Shown here: in pieces, positions 32,271 to 39,245 of the stretch
Layout of the letters: each line of letters begins with the position of its first letter
Position numbering within the stretch: position 1 is the first letter of the stretch
Origin: Phenylobacterium sp.
Lineage (GTDB): Bacteria > Pseudomonadota > Alphaproteobacteria > Caulobacterales > Caulobacteraceae
NCBI RefSeq assembly: GCF_016124325.1
Contig: NZ_WGNY01000041.1
Span: forward strand, 35,627 to 99,626
Direction of reading: 5' to 3'
DNA length: 64,000 nucleotides
Notes under the pieces: model-generated
The model's input: the letters and a program-made list of their open reading frames with translations, nothing else
Told to the model about the DNA's origin: nothing
The model's database searches: none
Program-made: the position numbers and the translations under genes

Positions 32271-33203
32271 GTGCGGCTTCGGATGCTCGTTTTCATGATT
32301 CTGGCGACTCTCTCGTCGGCGGTCAGCGCAGCGGCGGCGACGCAAAAGCCTGGCGGCTGGTCCGTTGAAGTTCAGAAGAGCGGCGACTGCCTAGGCGAAA
32401 TGGCGACAAGGGACGGCGGCAAGTTCATCCTGCTGGCTTCGCGTGGCGAGCTAACGTTCGCCGTCCAGTCAAAGTCCCCCTTGCGACCCGGCAAGGCGGG
32501 CGCGCTGGCGACCGAAGCCTACAGCTTCGATTTCGAGCCCGCCCTCAGCACGGAAGACAATGTCATCTACACGGTGCGCAACCTGACGACGCGCGAGGTG
32601 GCGGCATTGCGGTTGGCGCGCAAGGTGCGGGTCAGCGTGGACGGCGTGACGATCCTGGAGGCCGACATGGTCGAGGCTGGCCTCGATGAGGTGCTCGACG
32701 GATTGGCCGCCTGCTCAAACGGCGAAGCGGGCTGGTGGGGGCAAGGCGTGGCGCGCGCCCCGGCCGAGGGGCCGGCCTATAACGCCGAGGGGGTTTGGGC
32801 CCTGGAGGCCGGCAAGGAAGGTCAGGTCTGCATCGCACACGCCCTGGTCGGCGAGGACCGGCAGCTCCAGGTGATTGCAGTGCTCGGTCAGATGGGGCTC
32901 GCCGTCGGCGCTCTGGACGGCAAGCTGCCGCGCGGTCGGCGTGGAAAGGTCGAGACGGACGCTTACAGCTTCGGGTTCAAGCCCGACTATTCGTCAGACG
33001 TCTACATGAGGCTCGACGATCCGCTGGACAGCCAGGCGCTCTTCACCTTGCGCCGCGCCAAATCGATCCGCATCACGGTCGACGACAAGCTCCTGGTCGA
33101 GGCTTCGCTGGAGGGATCCGGCTTCCCGGAGCTTCTCAATTCGGCCGCCGCCTGCTTCATGGGCCAGGAAGGTTGGTGGGGCTTAGGCGCGCGGCAGCCC
33201 TAG
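32271..33203 (+). CDS. Secreted protein with two repeats of an unknown domain
   Basis: The protein has 310 residues. The N-terminus MLVFMILATLSSAVSAAAA is a Sec signal peptide, so it is periplasmic. The mature part contains two related ~130-residue halves. Each has TEAYSF(D/G)F, a line of the type LRLARKVRVSVDG / LRRAKSIRITVDD, and ends AAC, a short spacer and then GWWG. The Cys pairs (GDCLGEM/AACSNG; VCIAHA/AACFMG) may form a disulfide in each half. GTG at 32271 follows GGAGGGGG, better than the track start. Function is unknown; it follows the helicase gene by 74 bases. Confidence 0.65.
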   Translation: MRLRMLVFMILATLSSAVSAAAATQKPGGWSVEVQKSGDCLGEMATRDGGKFILLASRGELTFAVQSKSPLRPGKAGALATEAYSFDFEPALSTEDNVIYTVRNLTTREVAALRLARKVRVSVDGVTILEADMVEAGLDEVLDGLAACSNGEAGWWGQGVARAPAEGPAYNAEGVWALEAGKEGQVCIAHALVGEDRQLQVIAVLGQMGLAVGALDGKLPRGRRGKVETDAYSFGFKPDYSSDVYMRLDDPLDSQALFTLRRAKSIRITVDDKLLVEASLEGSGFPELLNSAAACFMGQEGWWGLGARQP

Positions 33204-33247
33204 GGCCTTGCCAGGACTGGATTCCGTGTCCCCGGTGCGCCGCGGGC

Positions 33248-33494
33248 TCACGCTGCCGGATCCTTGGCCAAGGTGGCCTCCAGGGCGCCCAGGATCATCG
33301 TCCGGCCCAGGGTCGAGGGCTCGACCATTCCTCCGGCGTGTCGACTGGATGAGGCTCACTTCGCAGCCGCCTGGCGCGGGCGCGATCTCGACGCGGGTGT
33401 AGCCCGGATCCAACTGCGGCGCCGCGGAGGTGAACACCAGCCGCCGCGGCCGGTCGATCTCGAGGTGTTCGCCGGTGCGCAGCCCCTCGCCCAT
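33248..33494 (-). pseudogene. Broken SRPBCC/AHSA1-domain gene (C-terminal part)
   Basis: From an ATG six bases after the COQ4-like stop, the frame reads GEHLEIDRPRRLVFTSAAPQ and VEIAPAPGGCEVSLIQ, typical of the second half of an AHSA1/SRPBCC domain. The expected end is in other frames: TPEEWSS in one, and TLGRTMILGALEATLAKDP in another, the usual C-terminal helix. The N-terminal half is absent. It therefore looks like a truncated, multiply frameshifted remnant. Confidence 0.65.
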
Positions 33495-33500
33495 GTCGAC

Positions 33501-34475
33501 TCAGCTGGCCTGTCGCATCCAGCCGGCGAGGCTCTCCGCGCCCGGGTGGGGCGCCCGGCGCTGATCGCGGGGCCGAAGGCCCAGCTGCCCGCGCGCCTCG
33601 TCCATGCGCAGGCGCCAGATCGTTTCCCAGCGCACGCCGAGCAGCGGCGGGCTGTCGCGCCCGTGCACCCAGCCCGAGAACACGATATCGAGCAGCAGCC
33701 CGGCGCCCGGCGGCCGTTGCAGCGCCGCCATCGCCAGGACCAGGGCGACGAGCAAGGCCGAGAACTGGTGGCCGAACTGGCCCATCTGGAACGCCGCCAG
33801 AGCGACATCGTCCAGCTCGGTGTCGCCGTAGCCCGCGGCGAGGCGCCAGAGCGTGTGGCATTGCAGGATGCGGGTGTTGACGTAGTCGAGCGGCGGCGGC
33901 AGGTCGTCGAGGCCGAGCGCCTCGCGGTCCAGGATCTCCAACTCGGAGGGCTGACGCACGGCCCGGCGATAGAATTCGGCGCCCAGGGAGCCCGCCGGAC
34001 AGCTCTTCAAGTCTCCTAGTTCGAACCGCCCAGGCAGGCCATTCGCGGCGGCCTCGCGCACGCCGGCGAAATCGAGCGTCGCCTCGGCCACCCGCACGTT
34101 GAGCGCTCCGGGCAGCAGGCCGGCGAGCCGCGCCGTCGCGCCGGCGAACGCCACCTTGTCGCGCGCCTCCGCGGGCAGCTCGACCAGCGCCCAGAAAGCG
34201 TTCCAGAACTCGGGCGACAGGTCGAGGCGCTGGCCGAGGTGGCGCGGCGGCCTGACCGAGAGGACCGGCTTGCCGAGCCACCCCCCGGCCGCATTGTCGT
34301 AGACTTCCATGAGACGCTCCGGGGCGACGACCGCCACATGGAGCGTCTTGGCCGCCAGGGCCCTCAGGCCCAGGCCCGTCGCGTCTCGCCGCAAGCCGAT
34401 CGCAAGCGCGGCAGGATCCCCGCCGCCTGCGATGGTCATGGCCTCAAAGGCTTCGCGTACACCCGGACCGACCAT
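33501..34475 (-). CDS. COQ4-like protein with altered metal motif
   Basis: The protein has 324 residues. AGSLGAEFYRRAV, LDYVNTRILQCHTLWRLAAGY and ALAAFQMGQFGHQFSALLVA follow COQ4, the ubiquinone-biosynthesis protein. COQ4 proteins carry HDxxH-x11-E to bind a metal; here the segment is HTLWR with no matching downstream Glu, so the site is degraded. The N-terminal ~140 residues are poorly conserved. It may be a structural or non-catalytic paralogue. ATG is preceded by GGGGGGATT. The SRPBCC remnant follows on the same strand. Confidence 0.7.
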   Translation of the reverse strand: MVGPGVREAFEAMTIAGGGDPAALAIGLRRDATGLGLRALAAKTLHVAVVAPERLMEVYDNAAGGWLGKPVLSVRPPRHLGQRLDLSPEFWNAFWALVELPAEARDKVAFAGATARLAGLLPGALNVRVAEATLDFAGVREAAANGLPGRFELGDLKSCPAGSLGAEFYRRAVRQPSELEILDREALGLDDLPPPLDYVNTRILQCHTLWRLAAGYGDTELDDVALAAFQMGQFGHQFSALLVALVLAMAALQRPPGAGLLLDIVFSGWVHGRDSPPLLGVRWETIWRLRMDEARGQLGLRPRDQRRAPHPGAESLAGWMRQAS

Positions 34476-34576
34476 CCGAATCCCCCCCAGCCGGACGGGG
34501 CCGATGCGCGGTCCAGCATGTCACGGAATCTTCAGATAGATGGCAGCGCTTGTCGACCCGGCTGCGACGGAAGGCC

Positions 34577-34837
34577 TCAGCGGGCTCCGCCCTGGCGCAT
34601 CTTGGCCATGGCGGCCTCGAGTTCGGCGGCGGTGACCTTGCCGTCGTGGTTCGCGTCGACGAGCGCGAAGCGTTCCGCGGGGCGGCCGGCCGCGACCCAC
34701 TCGTCCTTGCTCACGGCGCCGTCGCCGTTCGCGTCCCACGCTTTGATGATGTCGGCAGGCGCCGGCATCTGGGCATGGGCGGCGCCGGATGCGGCGACAA
34801 GGCCCGCCACGCCTGCGGCGATCAGAAACCTGTGCAT
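34577..34837 (-). CDS. Secreted EF-hand calcium-binding protein
   Basis: The protein has 86 residues: signal peptide MHRFLIAAGVAGLVAASGAAHA, then two EF-hand loops, DANGDGAVSKDE and DANHDGKVTAAE, both with canonical Ca ligands. It is a small periplasmic Ca-binding protein of unknown partner. The track ORF extends into the tyrC region; the ATG starting the signal peptide is the evident start, with GGGAG about 12 bases upstream. Confidence 0.85.
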   Translation of the reverse strand: MHRFLIAAGVAGLVAASGAAHAQMPAPADIIKAWDANGDGAVSKDEWVAAGRPAERFALVDANHDGKVTAAELEAAMAKMRQGGAR

Positions 34838-34914
34838 GTGGAATATAGCTCCCGTGGTGGAGCCGCGGACTGAGCGCGCCGACTGTAACGGACGTATTTC
34901 GGGAATGTGGCCGA

Positions 34915-35847
34915 TCAGTGCTTGCCGCGATCGCGACCGAAGTTCGGCTCCGCGCTCTCCTGGCCGAGCGCCACGATCCCGCGGCGGATCTCTCGCGTGC
35001 GGCTGAACAGCTCGAACAGCTTGTCGCCCTCGCCCCAGCGGATCGCGCGGCTGAGGGCCTGGAGATCCTCGCTGAAGCGGCCCAGCACCTCCAGCACCGC
35101 GTCCTTGTTGGTGAGGAAGACATCGCGCCACATGGTGGGATCGGACGCGGCGATGCGGGTGAAGTCGCGGAACCCGCCGGCCGAGTACTTCATCACCTCG
35201 GCCTGGGTGACCTCCTCGAGGTCGGCGGCGGTGCCCACAATGTTGTAGGCGATCAGGTGGGGCAGGTGGCTGGTGATCGCGAGCACGAGATCATGGTGGC
35301 GCGCGTCCATCTGCTCGACGTTGGCGCCCAGCGCCGTCCAGAAGGCGGTCAGGCGCGCGACGGCGCCGGCATAGGCCTCGTCGGCCCGCGCCTCAGGCGT
35401 CAGGATGATCCAGCGGTTGCGGAACAGTTCGGCGAAGCCGGCGTCGGGGCCGGATTGCTCGGTGCCGGCGATCGGGTGGCCCGGGATCACGTGGACGGTC
35501 TCGGGGCACGCCTTGGCCAGGGCCGCGGCCACATGGGCCTTCACCGAGCCGACGTCGGTGACCGTGGCGCCGGGCTTGAGGCCTGGCGCGGCCGCTTCGG
35601 CGGCGGCGCCCATCGACATCACCGGCACGGCGAAGACGACAAGGTCGGCGTCGGCGACGGCCTCGGCGGGGTCGGCGGTGAGCCGGTCGGCCAGGCCGAG
35701 CGCGGCGATCCGCTCGCGGGCGGAGTCCGATGTCTCGCCGACGGCGATCTCGCCCGCGGCGCCGGCCTCACGGGCCGCTCGGATCACCGACGAGCCGATC
35801 AGGCCGCAGCCGATCACCGCCACCTTCGCGTAGACCGGAGTGGCCAT
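34915..35847 (-). CDS. tyrC: Prephenate/arogenate dehydrogenase
   Basis: The protein has 310 residues. The Rossmann start VAVIGCGLIGSSVIRAA binds NAD(P). VTDVGSVKAHV, VIPGHPIAGTEQSGPDAGF and ITSHLPHLIAYNIVG are hallmark segments of TyrA-type dehydrogenases and include the catalytic His. It makes 4-hydroxyphenylpyruvate or tyrosine. Last gene of the chorismate mutase-hisC-tyrC operon, starting 5 bases after hisC. Confidence 0.95.
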   Translation of the reverse strand: MATPVYAKVAVIGCGLIGSSVIRAAREAGAAGEIAVGETSDSARERIAALGLADRLTADPAEAVADADLVVFAVPVMSMGAAAEAAAPGLKPGATVTDVGSVKAHVAAALAKACPETVHVIPGHPIAGTEQSGPDAGFAELFRNRWIILTPEARADEAYAGAVARLTAFWTALGANVEQMDARHHDLVLAITSHLPHLIAYNIVGTAADLEEVTQAEVMKYSAGGFRDFTRIAASDPTMWRDVFLTNKDAVLEVLGRFSEDLQALSRAIRWGEGDKLFELFSRTREIRRGIVALGQESAEPNFGRDRGKH

Positions 35848-35852
35848 CGGGG

Positions 35853-36980
35853 TCAGGCCTTCATGAAGGCGGCCAGCGCCTCGACGAGGGCGCGGTTGTG
35901 CTCTTCCAGTCCGATGGTGATCCGCAGGTGGTTCGGCAGGCCGTAGTTGGCGACGCCGCGCACGATCAGGCCGCGCCGGGCGAGGTGCGCCTCGGCCTCA
36001 CGGGCGGTGCGGCCGGGCGTGTCCGGGAAGCCGACCAGGACGAAATTGGCCTGCGAGGGCACGACCTCCAGGCCCATGCCCCCCAGTTGCTGCGCCAGCC
36101 AGGGCCGCCAGTCGGCGACGAGATCGCGCGAGCGTTGCTGGAACTCGGTGTCGGCCAGAGCCGCGATGGCGGCCTGCTGGGCGGCGATGGAGGTGTTGAA
36201 CGGCGCGCGGATGCGATCCAGCGCGTCGGCGATCGGCGCCGGGCAGTAGGCCCAGCCGATACGCAGCGCCGCCAGCCCGTGCAGCTTGGAGAAGGTGCGC
36301 GTGACGATGACGTTGTCGTGGCCGCGGGCGAGGTCCAGCCCATCGTCGAAGCGGGGGTCGGTGGCGAACTCGGCATAGGCGCCGTCCAGGACGAGGACGA
36401 CGTTGGCGGGCAGGGCGGCGTGCAGGGCGCGCAGTTCGTCGCCGGTCATGAAGGTGCCGGTGGGATTGCCCGGCTGGGTGATGAAGACGAGGCGGGTGCG
36501 TTCGTCGACCTGCTCGACCACCTTCTCGACGGAGATCTGGTAGCCCGGCTCGTCGGCCAGCCGGACCTCGCCCTGGCAGGCGCGTGCGCCGATCGAATAG
36601 GCGGAGAAGCCGTACTGGCCCATGACGATGTTGTCGCCCGGCTCCAGGAAGACCTGGTTGATCAGGTGCAGCACCTCGTCGGTGCCGTCGCCGAACACCA
36701 GCCGCTCGGGCTCGAGGCCGAAGTGGGCGCAGACCGCCGCGCGCAGTCCGCTGGCCCGGCTGTCGGGATAGATGTTCAGCGTGTCGGCGGCCTCGATGAA
36801 GGCCGACCGCGCCTTGGGGCTGCTGCCCAGGATGTTCTCGTTGGACGACAGCTTTATGGGATGAGCCACGCCGTCCGCCTGCGACTTGCCCGGGACATAG
36901 GCCTGGATGTCGAGGATCCCCGGCTTGGGCATGGGGCGCGGCGCACGGGCGCGGTCGAGGGTTTCGGTGGTGTCAGGCAT
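35853..36980 (-). CDS. hisC: Histidinol-phosphate aminotransferase
   Basis: The protein has 375 residues and is a class I/II PLP aminotransferase. KLSSNENILGSSP, FGDGTDEVLHLI, TQPGNPTGTFM and the Schiff-base lysine in TRTFSKLHGLAALRIG are all present. It converts imidazole-acetol phosphate to histidinol phosphate. Its position between chorismate mutase and tyrC is a common alphaproteobacterial arrangement and suggests it may also transaminate aromatic keto acids, as some HisC enzymes do. Confidence 0.95.
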   Translation of the reverse strand: MPDTTETLDRARAPRPMPKPGILDIQAYVPGKSQADGVAHPIKLSSNENILGSSPKARSAFIEAADTLNIYPDSRASGLRAAVCAHFGLEPERLVFGDGTDEVLHLINQVFLEPGDNIVMGQYGFSAYSIGARACQGEVRLADEPGYQISVEKVVEQVDERTRLVFITQPGNPTGTFMTGDELRALHAALPANVVLVLDGAYAEFATDPRFDDGLDLARGHDNVIVTRTFSKLHGLAALRIGWAYCPAPIADALDRIRAPFNTSIAAQQAAIAALADTEFQQRSRDLVADWRPWLAQQLGGMGLEVVPSQANFVLVGFPDTPGRTAREAEAHLARRGLIVRGVANYGLPNHLRITIGLEEHNRALVEALAAFMKA

Positions 36981-37027
36981 TCGCAGACAGAAGACTGGAC
37001 GGGGCCGGGTCGGCCGGAGGCGACCTC

Positions 37028-37828
37028 TTACACGTCCAGCGGCGCGGGCGCAGCCCCGATGACGCCCGTCAGGCGGCCGGGCGCACGGGCCAGGCGTTCG
37101 TCCTGCGGCTGATAGTAGCCCGCCAGCATCAGCAGTCGCAGGCCGCCGCTCTCGGCCACGATGTCGCCCGCCACGCCGTCACGGCTGAGCGCGTCGAGGA
37201 TTCCGGCGCCCGGGCCGGGGGCGTCGGTCACCCAGAATGTGCGGTCGTCGCCCGTCGGCTCGACATCGACAGCCGCCACCGCGAGGGCCGTCATGGGCCC
37301 CCAGGCGGCCAGGCAGGGCAGGGCGGCGAAGACCTTGAGCTGGGGCTCGGCGAGCAGCCGGCCCCACCAGGCGCTCTCGGCGCCCAGCGCGCAGATGGCG
37401 ACCCCGCCCGGCGTCTTGGCCTGGGCGATGGCGTCTTCCGGACGGGCCAGCTGGCTGAGCGGCGGAGCGGCGCCGAAGCGGTGGCGGGCCAGTTCGACCG
37501 TGCGGCCAGGATCGCGACCACCCCAGACGGCCAGGTGGAACGGCCCCTGGACCGAAAGGCTGTCGCCGATCAGCTCACGCCAGATCCTGACAATGAGCGC
37601 GGGGCTCGCCGCGGCGCGATTCGAGGCGATGAGGCGGCGCAGGATCGCGGCCTCGCGGCTGGGGCGCAGGGCGAAGCGGCCGGCGTCGCCCGCGGCCGCC
37701 TTGGCGTCGGCGACGATCCGCGCGAGGCCCGCGCGCTCGTCCACCAGGCGCAAGAGTTCGGTGTCGAGCGCATCGATGCGCTGACGCACGGCCTCCAGTG
37801 AGGGCGCCCCGGACTTCGCCTGCGACAT
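37028..37828 (-). CDS. Chorismate mutase (AroQ) with degenerate prephenate-dehydratase-like domain
   Basis: The protein has 266 residues. Residues ~12-95 are an AroQ mutase helix bundle: VRQRIDALDTELLRLVDERA, then FALRPSREAAILRRLIA. The remainder (FHLAVWGGRDPGRTVELARH, AGILDALSRDGVAGDIVAES) resembles the two-lobed PheA dehydratase fold. The catalytic T-R-F signature is replaced by DDRTFWVTDA and no ACT domain follows, so dehydratase activity is unlikely. It supplies prephenate to tyrC two genes downstream. The ATG after GGGGAGATTT is preferred to the track start. Stop-to-hisC gap is 47 bases. Confidence 0.8.
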   Translation of the reverse strand: MSQAKSGAPSLEAVRQRIDALDTELLRLVDERAGLARIVADAKAAAGDAGRFALRPSREAAILRRLIASNRAAASPALIVRIWRELIGDSLSVQGPFHLAVWGGRDPGRTVELARHRFGAAPPLSQLARPEDAIAQAKTPGGVAICALGAESAWWGRLLAEPQLKVFAALPCLAAWGPMTALAVAAVDVEPTGDDRTFWVTDAPGPGAGILDALSRDGVAGDIVAESGGLRLLMLAGYYQPQDERLARAPGRLTGVIGAAPAPLDV

Positions 37829-37921
37829 AAATCTCCCCGAAACAGGAGCTCGCGACCTAAGGGATTGCCGAGGCGCGCGCAATAGCCCCGCGCGCGGCAA
37901 GAAAGTTGCGTTTGAAACGGA

Positions 37922-39028
37922 TCAGGCCGCCGCGGCCGATCCGGACTCCTCAAGGGCCTGCTGAAGGGCCGCCAGAAGCTGTTCCGGCTTCATCGGCTTT
38001 TCGACGACGCCGTTCATGCCGGCCGCGAGATAGGCTTCGGCGTCATCAGGGTCGGCGTTGGCCGTGAGCGCGATGATGGGCGTTTCGCCAACCCGTCCGG
38101 GCAGGCCGCGGATCGCGCGCGTGGCCGCCACGCCGTCCATGCGCGGCATCTTGATGTCCATGAGGATCAGGTCGAAGCGGCCCGTCCGCACGGCTTCCAC
38201 CGCCTCCTCGCCATCCTCGGCGGCCTCGCTGGTGCAGTCGAACATCTCGACAAGCGACTGGGCGACCATGCGGTTGGTGGCGTTGTCGTCGACCACGAGG
38301 ATGTGGGCGGCGCGGCCCGGCTCCTGGACGACTTCCTCGACGGTGTCGGGCAGGAATTCGAGGTCGATCTCGAACGTCGCGGTGTCGGAGGCGCCGGCGT
38401 TGGCTTCCTTGCGCAGGCGGCCGCCCAGGCCCTCCAGCACGCGGCGGGCCAGCATGGCCTCGAGCGCGACCTCCAGCCCGAACCGCGCTTCGATGCTCCG
38501 GATGCGGCTCTCGAAGTCCTGCGCGTCCCACGAGGCGTCCCGAGGGCCGCGCACGCGCCCCTCGACCCTGACGCCGCCGGCGGTCGCGCGGGCGGTGAGG
38601 CTGGCCTCGACGGCGCCGCGCGCCTGGGCGCTCACGGCCTCGCCGATGAAGCCGTCGAAAATCTGTCGGAGGCGCCGCGCGTCGCCGAGGGCCGCGGCTT
38701 CGGGATCGCCATCGTAGGAGACGAGGAGGGTCACGCCCGCGGCGGCGGCGCGCGGATGCCAACGGTCCTGAATGTCGTCCATGAGTTCGCGCAGGCGAAC
38801 CGGGCCGATGTCGAGGACCAGGCCGTCAAAGGCGACGGCGCGCAGGTCCATCGCCGAATCGATGATGCGCTGAACGCCCGCGGCGGCCTCGGAGACGCCC
38901 GCCACGCACGCTTCGCCGTCCGGAGTCAGCCGCTGGCGCGCCAGCTGCTCGGTGAGCGCCAGGACGCCCTCCATCTGCTGACGGACCTCGGCCGTGACGC
39001 GTTCGGCGAAGAACTGGGGAAGCGACAT
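37922..39028 (-). CDS. Pseudo-histidine-kinase with C-terminal receiver domain
   Basis: The protein has 368 residues. The N-terminal segment VTAEVRQQMEGVLALTEQL aligns with the kinase H-box SHEIRTPLNGILGLTELL, but the phosphorylated His is Ala. An ATPase-like region follows (LGDARRLRQIFDGFIGEAVS) without clear G-box motifs. Residues ~240-355 are an intact receiver: ILVVDDNATNRM, LILMDIKMPRMDG (phospho-Asp), IIALTANA and EKPMKPEQ. It cannot autophosphorylate, so it probably receives phosphate from another kinase. No transmembrane segment. ATG at 39028 chosen for domain fit; ribosome-binding site is weak. Confidence 0.8.
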   Translation of the reverse strand: MSLPQFFAERVTAEVRQQMEGVLALTEQLARQRLTPDGEACVAGVSEAAAGVQRIIDSAMDLRAVAFDGLVLDIGPVRLRELMDDIQDRWHPRAAAAGVTLLVSYDGDPEAAALGDARRLRQIFDGFIGEAVSAQARGAVEASLTARATAGGVRVEGRVRGPRDASWDAQDFESRIRSIEARFGLEVALEAMLARRVLEGLGGRLRKEANAGASDTATFEIDLEFLPDTVEEVVQEPGRAAHILVVDDNATNRMVAQSLVEMFDCTSEAAEDGEEAVEAVRTGRFDLILMDIKMPRMDGVAATRAIRGLPGRVGETPIIALTANADPDDAEAYLAAGMNGVVEKPMKPEQLLAALQQALEESGSAAAA

Positions 39029-39130
39029 GGACCTATGCAATCGCAGGAACCTTCCCGGCATTGTGGCTGCCAGCACTTGCGTAGAGGTTAAACTGCACGC
39101 GAAGGCCGTTTCGGAATTGACGTCGCGTCG

Positions 39131-39168
39131 AAAAGAAGCGGGCGGCGGGCCGTGCAGCCCGCCGCCCG
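39131..39168 (-). terminator. Terminator of the first TonB receptor gene
   Basis: On the minus strand CGGGCGGCGGGC and GCCCGCCGCCCG form a 12-bp stem with a 6-base loop, followed by CTTCTTTT. It lies ~80 bases past the receptor stop. Confidence 0.75.
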
Positions 39169-39245
39169 GAAGTCGGCGCTAGGGCTTCGCCGGGTGGAGC
39201 GGTGTCCGCTTCACCCGGGCCGGCCCTGGGGAGGAAACGCGCCAA

